Positions 26,901 through 35,243 of a DNA stretch of 64,000 nt are shown piece by piece (position 1 is the stretch's first letter; each line of letters opens with the position of its first letter). The notes below the pieces were generated by a model. It did not search any database. It was not told where the DNA came from and saw only the letters and a list, made by a program, of their open reading frames with translations. The DNA comes from CBDHFQ01 sp965262565 (GTDB lineage: Bacteria > Bacteroidota > Bacteroidia > J057). The stretch spans positions 744,001-808,000 of the forward strand of contig CBDHFQ010000020.1 of NCBI GenBank assembly GCA_965262565.1. The letters are read 5' to 3'. Made by a program: the position numbers and the translations under genes.

Positions 26901-28640
26901 CGTATATACTGCATCCCCTATTTTATCTACTCTATTGATATTTATATTGGATTCTCTATTGGCTTCCAGGAAATATACATACTCACTTACAGGAGTTCCA
27001 TCAGCTGGATCAATTCCCAAAATACGAATGATATCCGTATTATTTCTTCCAGGATTATCCATAGGAGATTGGATGAATGCATATAAAATACCACTATCTG
27101 TATCTAAGGCAATAGCTTCAAACCCTCTGTTGGCACGGCGATTATTGTACACAGCTGGAAGTGTTTCTGCTCCATAAGTTCCGACCGCCACTACGGAATC
27201 ACCTAATTGAGAAGCACCCTCAGGTACATAACGCTCTATCAATACGCCATTGCTGTCAAATGCATAAATAGCGGGACGATTTTCATCACACATCCAGAAA
27301 TTTCCATTACCATCTCTCACAATTCCTTCGAAGTCTCCTCCTAATGGATCAAAGTCTAATTGAACATATCCTATTCCTTCAGCTACAAAATCTGCAGTAG
27401 TAGTATCATCTACTTGTGATACAGGGATTTCATCAAAGCCTGGAATATTACCCCTTCCTGTGATGGGCGTCAAGCTATCCTGAGCAGTGAGGAATATTTG
27501 CTCGTTCTCATCTAAGGTAATTTCTCCGCTAACGGTATTGAGTGTAAAGCGAACGATTCTTCCTTGATAATCGGGTAATTTGTAAGGGCGAAGATTTCTG
27601 GAAGTTCCTACTAAATCATTATCTACGGGACCATCATTAGGGCCTCTGTCAGGGATTGTGTAAAATACTAAATTAGTATCGTCTGATTCTGTTTCATCGT
27701 AGAACAAGCCAGAGAATCCCCCTAAAAATACGGTATCAGCACCGCTAAAGGCAGGAAGACCTAAAGGAGGTAAGTCGACTAACTCGTTGAGAAAAAATTC
27801 CTCTAAATTAGGTTGACCTAAGCTGTGATCTTTTACCCCTAATGGCAAAATATCTACGATAGCCATTGGGGAATCAGTTAGCGCTACTACGGCGATGGCG
27901 TTATTTTCCTGTAGAGATACATATGCAAAGGCATCATCTTCGGTAATAGTAACATATTCGGGTTCCAGATCCTGAGCTACGGTAGAACCAGGAACGACGA
28001 ATCTAATGCCGCGATTTTCTAATTCTGCTTTCCTCGAATTAAATGCTGTAAACCCCAGCGTCACCACACTAGGATTAACAAATCCCCCTGATACATCAAT
28101 AATAGAAATAGAACCTTCGGGATCTACCGTAACACTTTCATTCGGCTGACCTTCATTGGCTACCACGACTTTAGTACCATCATTAGTAAAAGCTAGGGCA
28201 TCGGGCAGAAATCCTACCGCTACTTCACTGATGATATTGCCATTAACAGATGCGAATAACACCACTCCGGCGCTATCAGCTGAATCTGCTGCTATTGCCA
28301 CTGCTAATACTGTATCAGCAATAGAAATACTATTTGGATTGGCGCCAAAAGGACTTAAGTCGATAGAAAAGGCTAACGCCGGAGAAGATGGATCACTTAC
28401 ATCCACTGCATCGATAGTGATATCATTGCTGTTTGTAGTAAATAATCTTTTAGTGGTGGAATCATAAACGACGATTTCCGTAGCGCTTTCATCGAATATC
28501 CCGCTTGAATAGGTTCCCAATAAGCTAAGGCTAGGACTTTCCTGAGCAAATGTGGGGAGAGTAACTGTGAGCATACAGCTCAGCCATAAAAAATGCGAAA
28601 ATCGGATAAACAATTTTCGGAAATGAGTAAAGTTGTTCAT
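23916..28640 (-). CDS. Secreted choice-of-anchor I/phytase-like beta-propeller protein with T9SS sorting domain
   Basis: A 1574-aa exported protein with a signal peptide ending TFAQ. Two tandem homologous units: each begins LGTYxSGIFDES, contains PDGTKVxVANEGxP, DPEGSxSIIDVS and TVAQDLEPE, and ends with AFIGLERxGGIMxYD and NNRNFD. The first unit (about 40-965) also holds an inserted esterase-like/phytase-type segment (FSGLFYDETESDDTNLVFYTIPDRGPN onward, about 295-640) missing from the second unit (about 985-1485). The last about 80 residues (LSVYPNPFAQQAQVSISL ... GMYLLRMV ... KIVLSN) are a T9SS type A sorting domain, so it is surface-anchored or released. Enzymatic activity, possibly phosphatase or esterase, is inferred. 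Monocistronic. Confidence 0.88.
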   Translation of the reverse strand: MNNFTHFRKLFIRFSHFLWLSCMLTVTLPTFAQESPSLSLLGTYSSGIFDESATEIVVYDSTTKRLFTTNSNDITIDAVDVSDPSSPALAFSIDLSPFGANPNSISIADTVLAVAIAADSADSAGVVLFASVNGNIISEVAVGFLPDALAFTNDGTKVVVANEGQPNESVTVDPEGSISIIDVSGGFVNPSVVTLGFTAFNSRKAELENRGIRFVVPGSTVAQDLEPEYVTITEDDAFAYVSLQENNAIAVVALTDSPMAIVDILPLGVKDHSLGQPNLEEFFLNELVDLPPLGLPAFSGADTVFLGGFSGLFYDETESDDTNLVFYTIPDRGPNDGPVDNDLVGTSRNLRPYKLPDYQGRIVRFTLNTVSGEITLDENEQIFLTAQDSLTPITGRGNIPGFDEIPVSQVDDTTTADFVAEGIGYVQLDFDPLGGDFEGIVRDGNGNFWMCDENRPAIYAFDSNGVLIERYVPEGASQLGDSVVAVGTYGAETLPAVYNNRRANRGFEAIALDTDSGILYAFIQSPMDNPGRNNTDIIRILGIDPADGTPVSEYVYFLEANRESNININRVDKIGDAVYTGGGKFLILERDSSIPGQNTGKKFVFEFTLEGATNILGTDISNETGAADDLTLEQLTSDSIVALGIRPVNKRKIVNLPSIGYLPSDKPEGLVYIPSLGAIGVINDNDFGLAGAGVTDDISLGIITFDDNNAFDASNEDGGINFQNWPVFGMYQPDAIATYQIGSTNYILMANEGDAKDYDGFSEEIRGDDLVLDSVAFPNAAALQEDSLLGRLRTTSVSGDIDGDSLNEVFFSYGARSFSILDEVGNLIWDSGDDFEQITAEFLPEQFNSTNDDNDSFDNRSDDKGPEPEAIEIGQINGRFYAFIGLERVGGIMVYDITDPTAPAFIEYINNRNFDVAADSSLAGDLGPEDIFFIEGEGSPTGSPMIAVASEVSGTLSLFGIDIEVLACEDTVDTEPQDDPALTVNLLGTYASGIFDESAAEIVVYDSASQRLFVTNSNDNTVDILDGSDPLNPALISQIQLDSLGGGPNSVATYDGIVAVAIENDSAQLDGVVAFYNTDGVLITSVTVGPLPDMLTFTPDGTKVLVANEGEPDDDYVVDPEGSVSIIDVSAGIDSLTDNITVTTAGFNAFNDADLDESVRIFGPNATVAQDLEPEFIAVSPDGSTAYITLQENNALGVLDLQTNTITAIVGLGFKDHSIACNGIDASNESSTINIRPWPVKGMYQPDAIAAYEVDGATYILSANEGDARDYDGFSEEERIGGLLLDPVAFPDAEYLQRDSVLGRLNSTTVNGDEDGDGFTESLFAYGSRSFSIWDASGNLVWDSGEDFEQITAARLPDVFNSSNDETEFKDRSDDKGPEPEAITVGELDGRFYAFIGLERIGGIMIYDVTDPQAPEFVDYVNNRNFDADPETAAAGDLGPEAIFFIPADDSPNGSPLLAVSNEVSGTTSIFELATGATVSNLPSLGEDPGRLSVYPNPFAQQAQVSISLPFTDHVDISMFTLDGRHIRRIYEGSVLADQTTELTIEAEEPAGMYLLRMVSEINGVYYAKIVLSN

Positions 28641-28793
28641 AAAAATGAATAGTTTGTTTTAATGTATCGTGGAATTTGACAGTTAATATAATCAGACAAA
28701 ATAAACCAAGCCTAAAAAAATCGAGAAAAGGTATCTATCCCGATTTATGCTTATTTTGTCCATTCAATTCAACCATTAACGAAGCTATAGAAT

Positions 28794-29114
28794 ATGCTTT
28801 TTTCGAATCTTGAACAAATACCATCTAAAGAATTGATCCCGGGATTTCATGGGAAGATTATTCACTCTGAAAAGATGACCACTGTTTATTGGGATATAGA
28901 AGAAGGAGCTTTATTACCAGAACATTCTCATCCAAATGAGCAAATAGCACATATGGTGCAGGGACAGTTTGAAATGACCATTGGAGGAAAAACCAAAGTA
29001 ATAGGTCCGGGCGAATTGGCACAAATTCCTCCTAATGCCGTACATTCTGGAAAGGCGCTAACGAAATGCAAAATTATAGACGTATTTCAGCCCGCCAGAT
29101 TGGATATGGGATAA
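28794..29114 (+). CDS. Cupin-domain protein
   Basis: A 106-aa single-domain cupin. LLPEHSHPNEQIAHMVQGQFEMTIGG matches cupin motif 1 with His ligands and a Glu/Gln, and GPGELAQIPPNAVHSGKAL matches motif 2 with the last His. Cytosolic, no signal. Members bind a divalent metal and act as dioxygenases, isomerases or small-molecule sensors; substrate unknown. Its stop is one base from the start of the radical SAM gene, so they are cotranscribed. Confidence 0.85.
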   Translation: MLFSNLEQIPSKELIPGFHGKIIHSEKMTTVYWDIEEGALLPEHSHPNEQIAHMVQGQFEMTIGGKTKVIGPGELAQIPPNAVHSGKALTKCKIIDVFQPARLDMG

Positions 29115-29115
29115 A

Positions 29116-30195
29116 ATGTTTGTTTGTAGTATGGAAGAATTTTCAGGAAATATTAAAGGCAGAGGGGCCAGGATTAATCCTGATAATCCATATCTGGCTT
29201 TTACCTATGATACCATGGATACAGAAGGGCTGGATGAAGCTTTAGAAGCCAGAAAAGAAACAAAGGTATTATTAGAATATCCAAAGAAAATTATCAATAA
29301 AGTTCCCAGTCCTGATATTCCACTGGATTACTCTATGAATCCTTATCAGGGATGTGAGCATGGATGTGTATACTGCTACGCCAGGAATACACATGCCTAT
29401 TGGGGCTTAAGTGCAGGACTGGATTTTGAACAAAAAATCATTGCTAAGCCTAATGCACCTGAACTCCTTGAAGAAGCATTGATGAATAAGAAGTGGAAAG
29501 CAGCTCCTATCATGTTTTCAGGAAATACAGATTGCTATCAACCCGTTGAGCGGGAAATGCAATTGACAAGGAAATGTCTGGAAGTATTTCTAAGGTTTAG
29601 ACATCCCGTAGGCTTAATCACGAAAAATCATCTCATTTTAAGGGATATAGATATCTTGGAAGAATTGGCGAATCATGGCCTGGTTCATGTATTTATTACT
29701 ATTACTACACTGGACAAAGAACTTCGCCTGAACATGGAACCTAGAACCGCTACCGCCTCGCATAAGCTTGATGCCATTAAAAGGTTGAAGGAAAAAGGAG
29801 TACCAACAGGAGTTATGATTGCTCCAATAATCCCTGGTTTGAATGTAGAAGAGATTCCCACCATAATGGAAGCCGCTTCTGATGCCGGAGCACTAGCTGC
29901 AGGATATACCATCGTTCGATTAAATGGGGCGGTACAGGAAATTTTTTCCCATTGGTTACATCACCATTATCCGGATCGTGCTGAAAAAGTGCTTAATCAA
30001 ATAAAAGGCTGCCATGACGGAAGTTTGGCCGATCATCAATTTGGCAGGAGAATGAGAGGGAAAGGACCTGTAGCAGAAGCTATCCGTCAGCTTTTTCATT
30101 TGGCCAGACAGAAGTATTTGAAAGATAAAAAGATGCCCCCTTACGATCTTAGCCTGTTTAAGAGGCCGGAAAAAGGTCAATTGAGCCTGTTTTAG
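29116..30195 (+). CDS. PA0069-family (SplB-like) radical SAM protein
   Basis: A 359-aa radical SAM protein. MNPYQGCEHGCVYCYAR has the Cys80-x3-Cys84-x2-Cys87 cluster motif for a [4Fe-4S] centre and SAM. FSGNTDCYQPVE and VGLITKNHLILRD, plus the early GRGARINPDNPY, are typical of the PA0069/SplB-like group related to spore photoproduct lyase. The substrate for this group is not established. ATG 29116 is the first start; ATG 29131 (MEEFSGNIKG) gives the more usual N-terminus. Directly downstream of the cupin gene. Confidence 0.9.
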   Translation: MFVCSMEEFSGNIKGRGARINPDNPYLAFTYDTMDTEGLDEALEARKETKVLLEYPKKIINKVPSPDIPLDYSMNPYQGCEHGCVYCYARNTHAYWGLSAGLDFEQKIIAKPNAPELLEEALMNKKWKAAPIMFSGNTDCYQPVEREMQLTRKCLEVFLRFRHPVGLITKNHLILRDIDILEELANHGLVHVFITITTLDKELRLNMEPRTATASHKLDAIKRLKEKGVPTGVMIAPIIPGLNVEEIPTIMEAASDAGALAAGYTIVRLNGAVQEIFSHWLHHHYPDRAEKVLNQIKGCHDGSLADHQFGRRMRGKGPVAEAIRQLFHLARQKYLKDKKMPPYDLSLFKRPEKGQLSLF

Positions 30196-30342
30196 CACAA
30201 ACGTTTAAAGGGTCTTATATTGTTAAAGCCCGATAGCCAGAAACTTATATTTGAACTAAAATGTCTTCTAATGGATTTTTTATTCAAATACTTTATAGCT
30301 TCTTAAGCTCCTGGAAAATTTAGGAAAGAAAAAGATAGTCAA

Positions 30343-30573
30343 ATGCATGAGGAACTAATACAGAATTCTACTTTACAACAACTGATTGAGTTATTGCATA
30401 AATCAGAACAAACTTTAATGGAAGCAATGGAACAACGGTTGCAAGAAGAAAATATTGGCCAGGGAAGAGATGTTCCTATTCGTCATACCCAACTCAATGA
30501 TTTGAAACAAGCTTACTTACAACTGACTAAAGTAGAACTTGCTTCATATCCTCCTCCTTCAGAAGAAGCTTAG
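30343..30573 (+). CDS. Small hypothetical helical protein
   Basis: A 76-aa acidic, mostly helical protein (LQQLIELLHKSEQTLMEAMEQRLQEE, DLKQAYLQLTKVELASY) with a purine-rich leader (AGGAAAGAAAAAGA) before ATG 30343. No signal peptide, no recognised domain. It stands alone, convergent with the EamA transporter gene. Composition is protein-like and no overlapping alternative exists, so I accept it at moderate confidence. Confidence 0.55.
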   Translation: MHEELIQNSTLQQLIELLHKSEQTLMEAMEQRLQEENIGQGRDVPIRHTQLNDLKQAYLQLTKVELASYPPPSEEA

Positions 30574-30606
30574 TCCCTTTATGGTTGGCAGAACGATAAC
30601 AACAGA

Positions 30607-31497
30607 TCATTTTCCTTTTTTTCTCCTGGACATCCATGCATGAAGTAAGACCGCAATAAGAATAATTCCCGACCCTACATAAAAACCAACATTTAAATCA
30701 GATCCTTCGTCCAGAATAAAGTATGCCATTAAAATTCCGTAAACAGGCTCCAGGTTTATCGCTAAATTAGTTGTAAATGCACTGAGATATTTTAAGGCGT
30801 ACATATTCAAGGTATATGCCAAGGTTGTGCAAATTAAGGCCAATATCCAAAGGTATATCCAGTCCCATCTTGAGGGAATCAATTCACTTTGAGGAAAAAA
30901 AGAGATATATACTGGTGACATAGCAGATAAAAAGGCAAAGCCCACAATAAATTGAATAAGAATAATAGCGTAAATATTATGTGAGACTACCACAGTTTTA
31001 TTAAAAACGCTAAAAATAGCTGCTAATAAGGCTGAAATAATAGCAATCACTATACCCACATAATAACTCTCACCAGTAAATCCAAAAATAAAGACAAAAC
31101 CGATAATCACGAAAAAACCTAGAATCAACTCCGCTGGCTTGATACTGGATTTGAATACTAATGGTTCAATTAAGGCAGTAAATAAGCTGACAGTGGCCAT
31201 ACAACTTAATACAATACTTGCATTTGCATATTTAATGGCTTCGTAAAATGCCACCCAGTGCAAACTGACCAGTATCCCTATACCTGCAATTTTTAGGATA
31301 TCTTTCTTGGGAATTTTTTGCAGGTGTCTGAAAACAGAGGGAATGAAACACAGGCTCATTCCTGTTAATAACATCCTGTACCAAACAATAGTCGCTCCTG
31401 GTAATTGGATCAACTTACCCAAAATAGCTGTAAATCCGAATAGGATCACGGCAAGATGTATCATAACATATGCCTGGGCAGTATGTTGCGTATTCAT
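30607..31497 (-). CDS. EamA/DMT-family transporter
   Basis: About 296 aa from ATG 31497 (another ATG lies 18 nt upstream at 31515). Ten hydrophobic helices arranged as two EamA repeats: AVILFGFTAILGKLI with VWYRMLLTGMSL in the first and ISALLAAIFSVFNKTVV onward in the second. Members export amino acids, nucleosides or other metabolites across the inner membrane; substrate cannot be predicted. Divergent from the thioesterase gene. Confidence 0.9.
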   Translation of the reverse strand: MNTQHTAQAYVMIHLAVILFGFTAILGKLIQLPGATIVWYRMLLTGMSLCFIPSVFRHLQKIPKKDILKIAGIGILVSLHWVAFYEAIKYANASIVLSCMATVSLFTALIEPLVFKSSIKPAELILGFFVIIGFVFIFGFTGESYYVGIVIAIISALLAAIFSVFNKTVVVSHNIYAIILIQFIVGFAFLSAMSPVYISFFPQSELIPSRWDWIYLWILALICTTLAYTLNMYALKYLSAFTTNLAINLEPVYGILMAYFILDEGSDLNVGFYVGSGIILIAVLLHAWMSRRKKGK

Positions 31498-31531
31498 TTT
31501 CTCAGATGCATGCATATGGCCTAATGTGGTG

Positions 31532-31581
31532 CAAATATATTTCTTTCCTTCTGATCCTAAAGTTGATTTATAATATATTTG
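31532..31581. promoter_or_regulatory. Divergent promoter elements between EamA and thioesterase genes
   Basis: TATATTTG, a perfect match to the Bacteroidota -7 element TAnnTTTG, occurs on both strands: 31574-31581 (plus, 18 nt before the thioesterase ATG) and 31532-31539 (minus, reading to the EamA gene). Neither has a perfect TTG at the -33 position, so this is a moderate call. Confidence 0.4.
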
Positions 31582-31598
31582 GCATTTAATTATAGCTC

Positions 31599-32045
31599 AT
31601 GAATCAGGAAGTAATTACTCACTTAAAAGAATTCCCCATAAAGAATACTATCAGCGTCCAATGGGGAGAAATGGATGCTTTTCAACACGTAAACTCAGCA
31701 GTATATATCAAATGGGCGGAAACAGCCAGAGTAGCCTATTTTGCTGGAATCAAGGACGAGCTACTGGATCTGAAAGGGAAAAAAATCGGCCCTATCCTCG
31801 CTAATATTCAATGTAAATATATTTTCCCTGTTACTTTTCCTGATACGGTGATCATTGGCACCCACATTTCTGCCTTTAAAGAAGATAGATTTAAAATGGA
31901 TCACCTAATAGTAAGCGAAAAGCACCACAGGGTAGTAGCTGCATTGGAAAGTTGGATCGTCACTTATGATTACAGGAGCTTATCCAAAGTGAATCTTCCT
32001 GATCACATGGAAGAAATAATCAACGCTTATGAAGGAAATCGATGA
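31599..32045 (+). CDS. Acyl-CoA thioesterase (hotdog fold, 4HBT type)
   Basis: A 148-aa hotdog-fold protein. VQWGEMDAFQHVNSAVYIKWAETARVAYF is the 4HBT signature, with the Asp of EMD as the catalytic acid and the HVN motif. The length fits YbgC/FcbC-like thioesterases, which hydrolyse acyl-CoA thioesters in the cytosol. Substrate chain length unknown. Single gene. Confidence 0.9.
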   Translation: MNQEVITHLKEFPIKNTISVQWGEMDAFQHVNSAVYIKWAETARVAYFAGIKDELLDLKGKKIGPILANIQCKYIFPVTFPDTVIIGTHISAFKEDRFKMDHLIVSEKHHRVVAALESWIVTYDYRSLSKVNLPDHMEEIINAYEGNR

Positions 32046-32313
32046 TCCGCTGTAAGATTCCCTTCTGAAAATGTAGAAATTTTGGAATAAAATTAATCTC
32101 TAGGCTGACATCAGTATATGTAAAAGTATCATCAAGTTGGAAGTAAGGGGAGGCTGTAAGGTTGGAGTAGTAGAGGTGTACCAATGCGCCATTACTATCC
32201 CCTTTAATAAATTGCTTACATGTTTTTCTGATTTGTGCCAATAAGGCTTGTTCCTGTGTGAGAATAGAATAAGTGGAGTTAAGATGGTGAAGTGGACAAT
32301 TTGTAAAACACAT
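32020..32313 (-). CDS. Possible small hypothetical protein
   Basis: A 97-aa open frame from ATG 32313 (it extends upstream to a TTG at 32367), overlapping the end of the thioesterase gene by 26 nt in convergent orientation. The sequence (ILTQEQALLAQIRKTCKQFIKG, LDDTFTYTDVSLEINFIPKFL) reads like a small globular protein, but I recognise no family and see no clear ribosome binding site. Without it, 32046-32558 would hold only promoter signals. Low confidence. Confidence 0.3.
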   Translation of the reverse strand: MCFTNCPLHHLNSTYSILTQEQALLAQIRKTCKQFIKGDSNGALVHLYYSNLTASPYFQLDDTFTYTDVSLEINFIPKFLHFQKGILQRIIDFLHKR

Positions 32314-32475
32314 CTCAATTTTTCTTACTCCATCATTTTTGTTCAATCCGGGCTTAAATAATGGCAATGATAGTCATTGACCTTACCAATGGTGATCTAT
32401 AAATAATAGCTTCTTACCTTTTTCTTGCCACTATTTTGTGAAAAAAACAGATGTGGTCGGTTGCTCAAAACTTAG

Positions 32476-32506
32476 TTGGTCATCGTAAGGATCATGTCCA
32501 TATTTG
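32476..32506 (+). promoter_or_regulatory. Probable promoter of the 115-aa secreted protein gene
   Basis: TTG (32476-32478), 20-nt spacer, then CATATTTG (32499-32506), one mismatch from TAnnTTTG. It lies 52 nt before the ATG at 32559. Confidence 0.45.
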
Positions 32507-32558
32507 TACTGTCAGTAAGTAATTCATCAACTAATAATTATACAACACAATTCTCACT

Positions 32559-32906
32559 ATGAAAATGCTCTCCTTTACAGCTATCCTTTTTACTTCTCTT
32601 CCCATTTTCGCTCAGCTTAATACCGCAGATGTATTAGATGAGCCCATTATCATTGGAAGCATATATGATGCAAGCGAGTTGGACCAATCAACCTTCATAG
32701 ATGAATTAATGGCTCAGAATGAAGAATTGATCCAGGTAAAAGACAGCTTAAAGAAAGAAATTGAAATGTTTAGAACTGAGGAAGGGACATTCGTAGACAT
32801 TACTGAGATATCGGAAACTATTCAAATTTGTAAAGAAATGATAGCTACTAATAATCAGCTACTAGAAGGTAAAACCAGAATCAGAAGTACTATAAATGTT
32901 GAATAA
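32559..32906 (+). CDS. Small secreted coiled-coil protein
   Basis: A 115-aa protein with a signal peptide (MKMLSFTAILFTSLPIFAQ). The mature part is acidic and helical, with a coiled-coil stretch (FIDELMAQNEELIQVKDSLKKEIEMF) and a second helix (ETIQICKEMIATNNQLLEGK). Predicted periplasmic. No family recognised. It has its own probable promoter and terminator. Confidence 0.65.
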   Translation: MKMLSFTAILFTSLPIFAQLNTADVLDEPIIIGSIYDASELDQSTFIDELMAQNEELIQVKDSLKKEIEMFRTEEGTFVDITEISETIQICKEMIATNNQLLEGKTRIRSTINVE

Positions 32907-32974
32907 AAAATCGGTAGCAGTAATTAAAATGTATTGGCAATAGTTTAACAGTGAATATTTAGTGTAGTGTGTAG

Positions 32975-33007
32975 CCGGAATACTATGTAGGTCTTCCGGT
33001 TTTTTTA
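32975..33007 (+). terminator. Rho-independent terminator after the 115-aa gene
   Basis: CCGGAA (32975-32980) pairs with TTCCGG (32994-32999), directly followed by TTTTTTTAT. It is 69 nt past the stop of the plus-strand gene. Confidence 0.7.
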
Positions 33008-33078
33008 TGAGCCTAGGATAGCATAAGGTACCTTTGGTAATAAGGATAATATTTCCATAAAAGTAGTGAGTTAATGGC

Positions 33079-34686
33079 CTATTTTTGTTGAATTTCAGAG
33101 GCTAACAGATATTTGGCGATAAGATTTTTTAAATCTGTTTTTTTGAAAGGTTTATTTAGGAAGTCATTCATGCCTGATTTAATAATGTCCGTTCTTACTT
33201 CAGAAAATAGGGAAGCAGATAAAGCAATAATGGGGACTCTGGAGGCATTTTCCGTGGGTAATTCGCGAATTCCTTTAGTGGCATTATATCCGTCCATGAT
33301 AGGCATAAGCAGATCCATCAAAACCAAATCAAAGTGATACTGCTGAAATATTTCGATAGCTTCTTTTCCGTTGTAAACCACTTTATAATTTAATCCCCAT
33401 TTATCCAGATATTTTGTGAGAATTTGTACATTTATTCGGTTATCTTCCACCACTAAAATTTGGCTATTCTCAGGGAATGAGGAAAAATGAGCTGTACTCT
33501 CACTTACAATAGGTAGATTATGACTTATCTTAGCTTCAATATTAAAGGAGAAAGTAGAACCTTGACCGTAAATACTTTCTACTTCCAAATTGCTTCCGAA
33601 AAGTTCTAATAGTTTTGTGGTAATGGATAGACCAAGGCCAGTACCACCATATTTCCTGCTAGTAGAAGAATCTGCCTGGGTAAAAGGGGTCAGAATATTT
33701 TTCAATTGCTCCTCAGGTATACCGATTCCTGTATCTTCTATCATAAATCGAATATGAATTTGGTCATTTTCATTTAGCCCGATCTGTTTAATTCTTAGTT
33801 TGACGTATCCCTGATGTGTGAATTTCACGGCATTCCCAACCAGGTTTATCAATATTTGACTTAATCTGCCTTTATCTATCAGGATCATTTCGGGTAGTGA
33901 ATCATCCAGGTCAGTCAGAAGATCTATTTCTTTCTCATTAGCTGCAGGTAATTGAGTGTTTATGATTTGTTTGGCTAATTGCTTAATGTCAGCATGCTCA
34001 GCCACTAATTGGAGTTTTCCTGCTTCTATTTTGCTAAAATCCAGTATGTCATTGACTAACAAGAGTAAATTGTTAGCTGAAAAAGACAATATTTCCAGTT
34101 GTTCTTTCTGCTCTGGTTTAGGATCTTCTTCTATCAAAAAGTCTGAAATACCTATAATAGCGTTCAAAGGAGTCCTTATTTCGTGAGTCATCACTGAAAG
34201 AAAATTCTGGCGAGTTTGACTGGCTTTTTCTGCTATTTTTTTTGCCCTTCGCAATTCTTCCGTTTGTTTTAATAAATCCTTCGTTGCTAAACTTTGAAAC
34301 TTAAATAATTGAAGTAATTCCGTAATTGCATCGTGTAATGCAAAATCGTTGAGAGTCAACCCTTTATCTTTAAGTTGCTCTATATCAGTGAGCCAAAGCG
34401 ACTGACATAAAATAATGGTGGTATCCGAATCTGTTACAATTTGCCCTCTAAATGTATTATTATTTTCATTTGTTCGAAAAATATATATATGATTCTGATA
34501 ATTAAATAGATCTTGGTAGTTGAGGTGTTTAATTTTAGGTCTTATAATATGTCCTACTTCATCAAGTCTTTTGTAGAGAAAATGTGGGTGAAGTTTATTC
34601 ATACTTCTACCCATAGACAGAATGGTGAGATCTTGATCTACTTTCAGATAAAAAGGAAACAATTTATCCCAGATGACTTGATTCAT
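33079..34686 (-). CDS. H-NOX-associated hybrid sensor histidine kinase
   Basis: A 535-aa soluble hybrid kinase. Residues 1-about 120 (LTILSMGRSMNKLHPHFLYKRLDEVGHIIRP) resemble the HNOBA domain that partners H-NOX proteins and is also found in guanylate cyclases. A coiled coil (about 125-165) leads to HisKA with His168 (MTHEIRTPLNAIIG), an HATPase with VGNAVKFTHQG and GTGLGLSI, and a C-terminal receiver with phosphoacceptor about Asp458 (LVLMDLLMP) and the switch Lys in NKPF. No membrane helix. The start is 14 nt after the H-NOX stop, so the pair is an operon. Output partner, likely an HPt protein or another regulator, is not in the window. Confidence 0.92.
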   Translation of the reverse strand: MNQVIWDKLFPFYLKVDQDLTILSMGRSMNKLHPHFLYKRLDEVGHIIRPKIKHLNYQDLFNYQNHIYIFRTNENNNTFRGQIVTDSDTTIILCQSLWLTDIEQLKDKGLTLNDFALHDAITELLQLFKFQSLATKDLLKQTEELRRAKKIAEKASQTRQNFLSVMTHEIRTPLNAIIGISDFLIEEDPKPEQKEQLEILSFSANNLLLLVNDILDFSKIEAGKLQLVAEHADIKQLAKQIINTQLPAANEKEIDLLTDLDDSLPEMILIDKGRLSQILINLVGNAVKFTHQGYVKLRIKQIGLNENDQIHIRFMIEDTGIGIPEEQLKNILTPFTQADSSTSRKYGGTGLGLSITTKLLELFGSNLEVESIYGQGSTFSFNIEAKISHNLPIVSESTAHFSSFPENSQILVVEDNRINVQILTKYLDKWGLNYKVVYNGKEAIEIFQQYHFDLVLMDLLMPIMDGYNATKGIRELPTENASRVPIIALSASLFSEVRTDIIKSGMNDFLNKPFKKTDLKNLIAKYLLASEIQQK

Positions 34687-34700
34687 AAGAATATCATTTT

Positions 34701-35243
34701 TTACCAGCTTACATGAAATATTTCATGATCGGCTCCTTCCTCTCTACATGCTATTATTTCCACCTCTACTTTAGTTTCGTACAATTTTCCCAAACCATAC
34801 ATCAAACCCAGTACAAAGTATTTCAAGCCTTCTCTTTCAGATATATAGTGAACATGGAGTGAATTTTCCTCGACATTACTCACTTGAAATTCGGGTTGCT
34901 TCATGTTATGAAAGATAAGAGAGATTCTATTGTGAAGGTTGGGAAGATAGAGCAAAAATTCTTTTAACGAAAATCCTCCTGCTTGTAACATGGAACCGTA
35001 TTTTTCCTGAGCTGTAACTAAAATCCAATACTCACCAAAAGCTACCAGGACATCCTTTAAGGGAATATTAAGTACTTTAGAAGCGCTTTCCGCCATGTCA
35101 TAAGTGATATGATCTGGATATGGATTAAGGGAAACAAAATAGTCCTCTTTGACCATACTTACTTTTTTGACTTTTTCCCAGGCTTCTATTCCAAATTGTT
35201 TGGTAATTAAGCCCTGAATAGCGTCATTAACAATCCCATACAT
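34701..35243 (-). CDS. H-NOX heme nitric oxide-binding protein
   Basis: A 180-aa stand-alone H-NOX. It begins MYGIVNDAIQGLI, has the proximal heme ligand His104 in LPNLHNRI, and the porphyrin-propionate YxSxR motif as Tyr133-Ser135-Arg137 (YISEREGL, matching the SEREGL of soluble guanylate cyclase beta1). By alignment to that enzyme, the distal-pocket position that holds Tyr in O2-binding members is Phe143 here, which favours NO over O2. It should bind NO and control the cotranscribed kinase. First gene of a two-gene operon with about 430 bp of AT-rich DNA upstream. Confidence 0.93.
   Translation of the reverse strand: MYGIVNDAIQGLITKQFGIEAWEKVKKVSMVKEDYFVSLNPYPDHITYDMAESASKVLNIPLKDVLVAFGEYWILVTAQEKYGSMLQAGGFSLKEFLLYLPNLHNRISLIFHNMKQPEFQVSNVEENSLHVHYISEREGLKYFVLGLMYGLGKLYETKVEVEIIACREEGADHEIFHVSW

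Noticed and set aside
26677..27177. A 166-codon plus-strand frame inside the 1574-aa gene
   Set aside because: Antisense shadow of a long, clearly coding T9SS protein; low complexity reflects the codon bias of the real gene.
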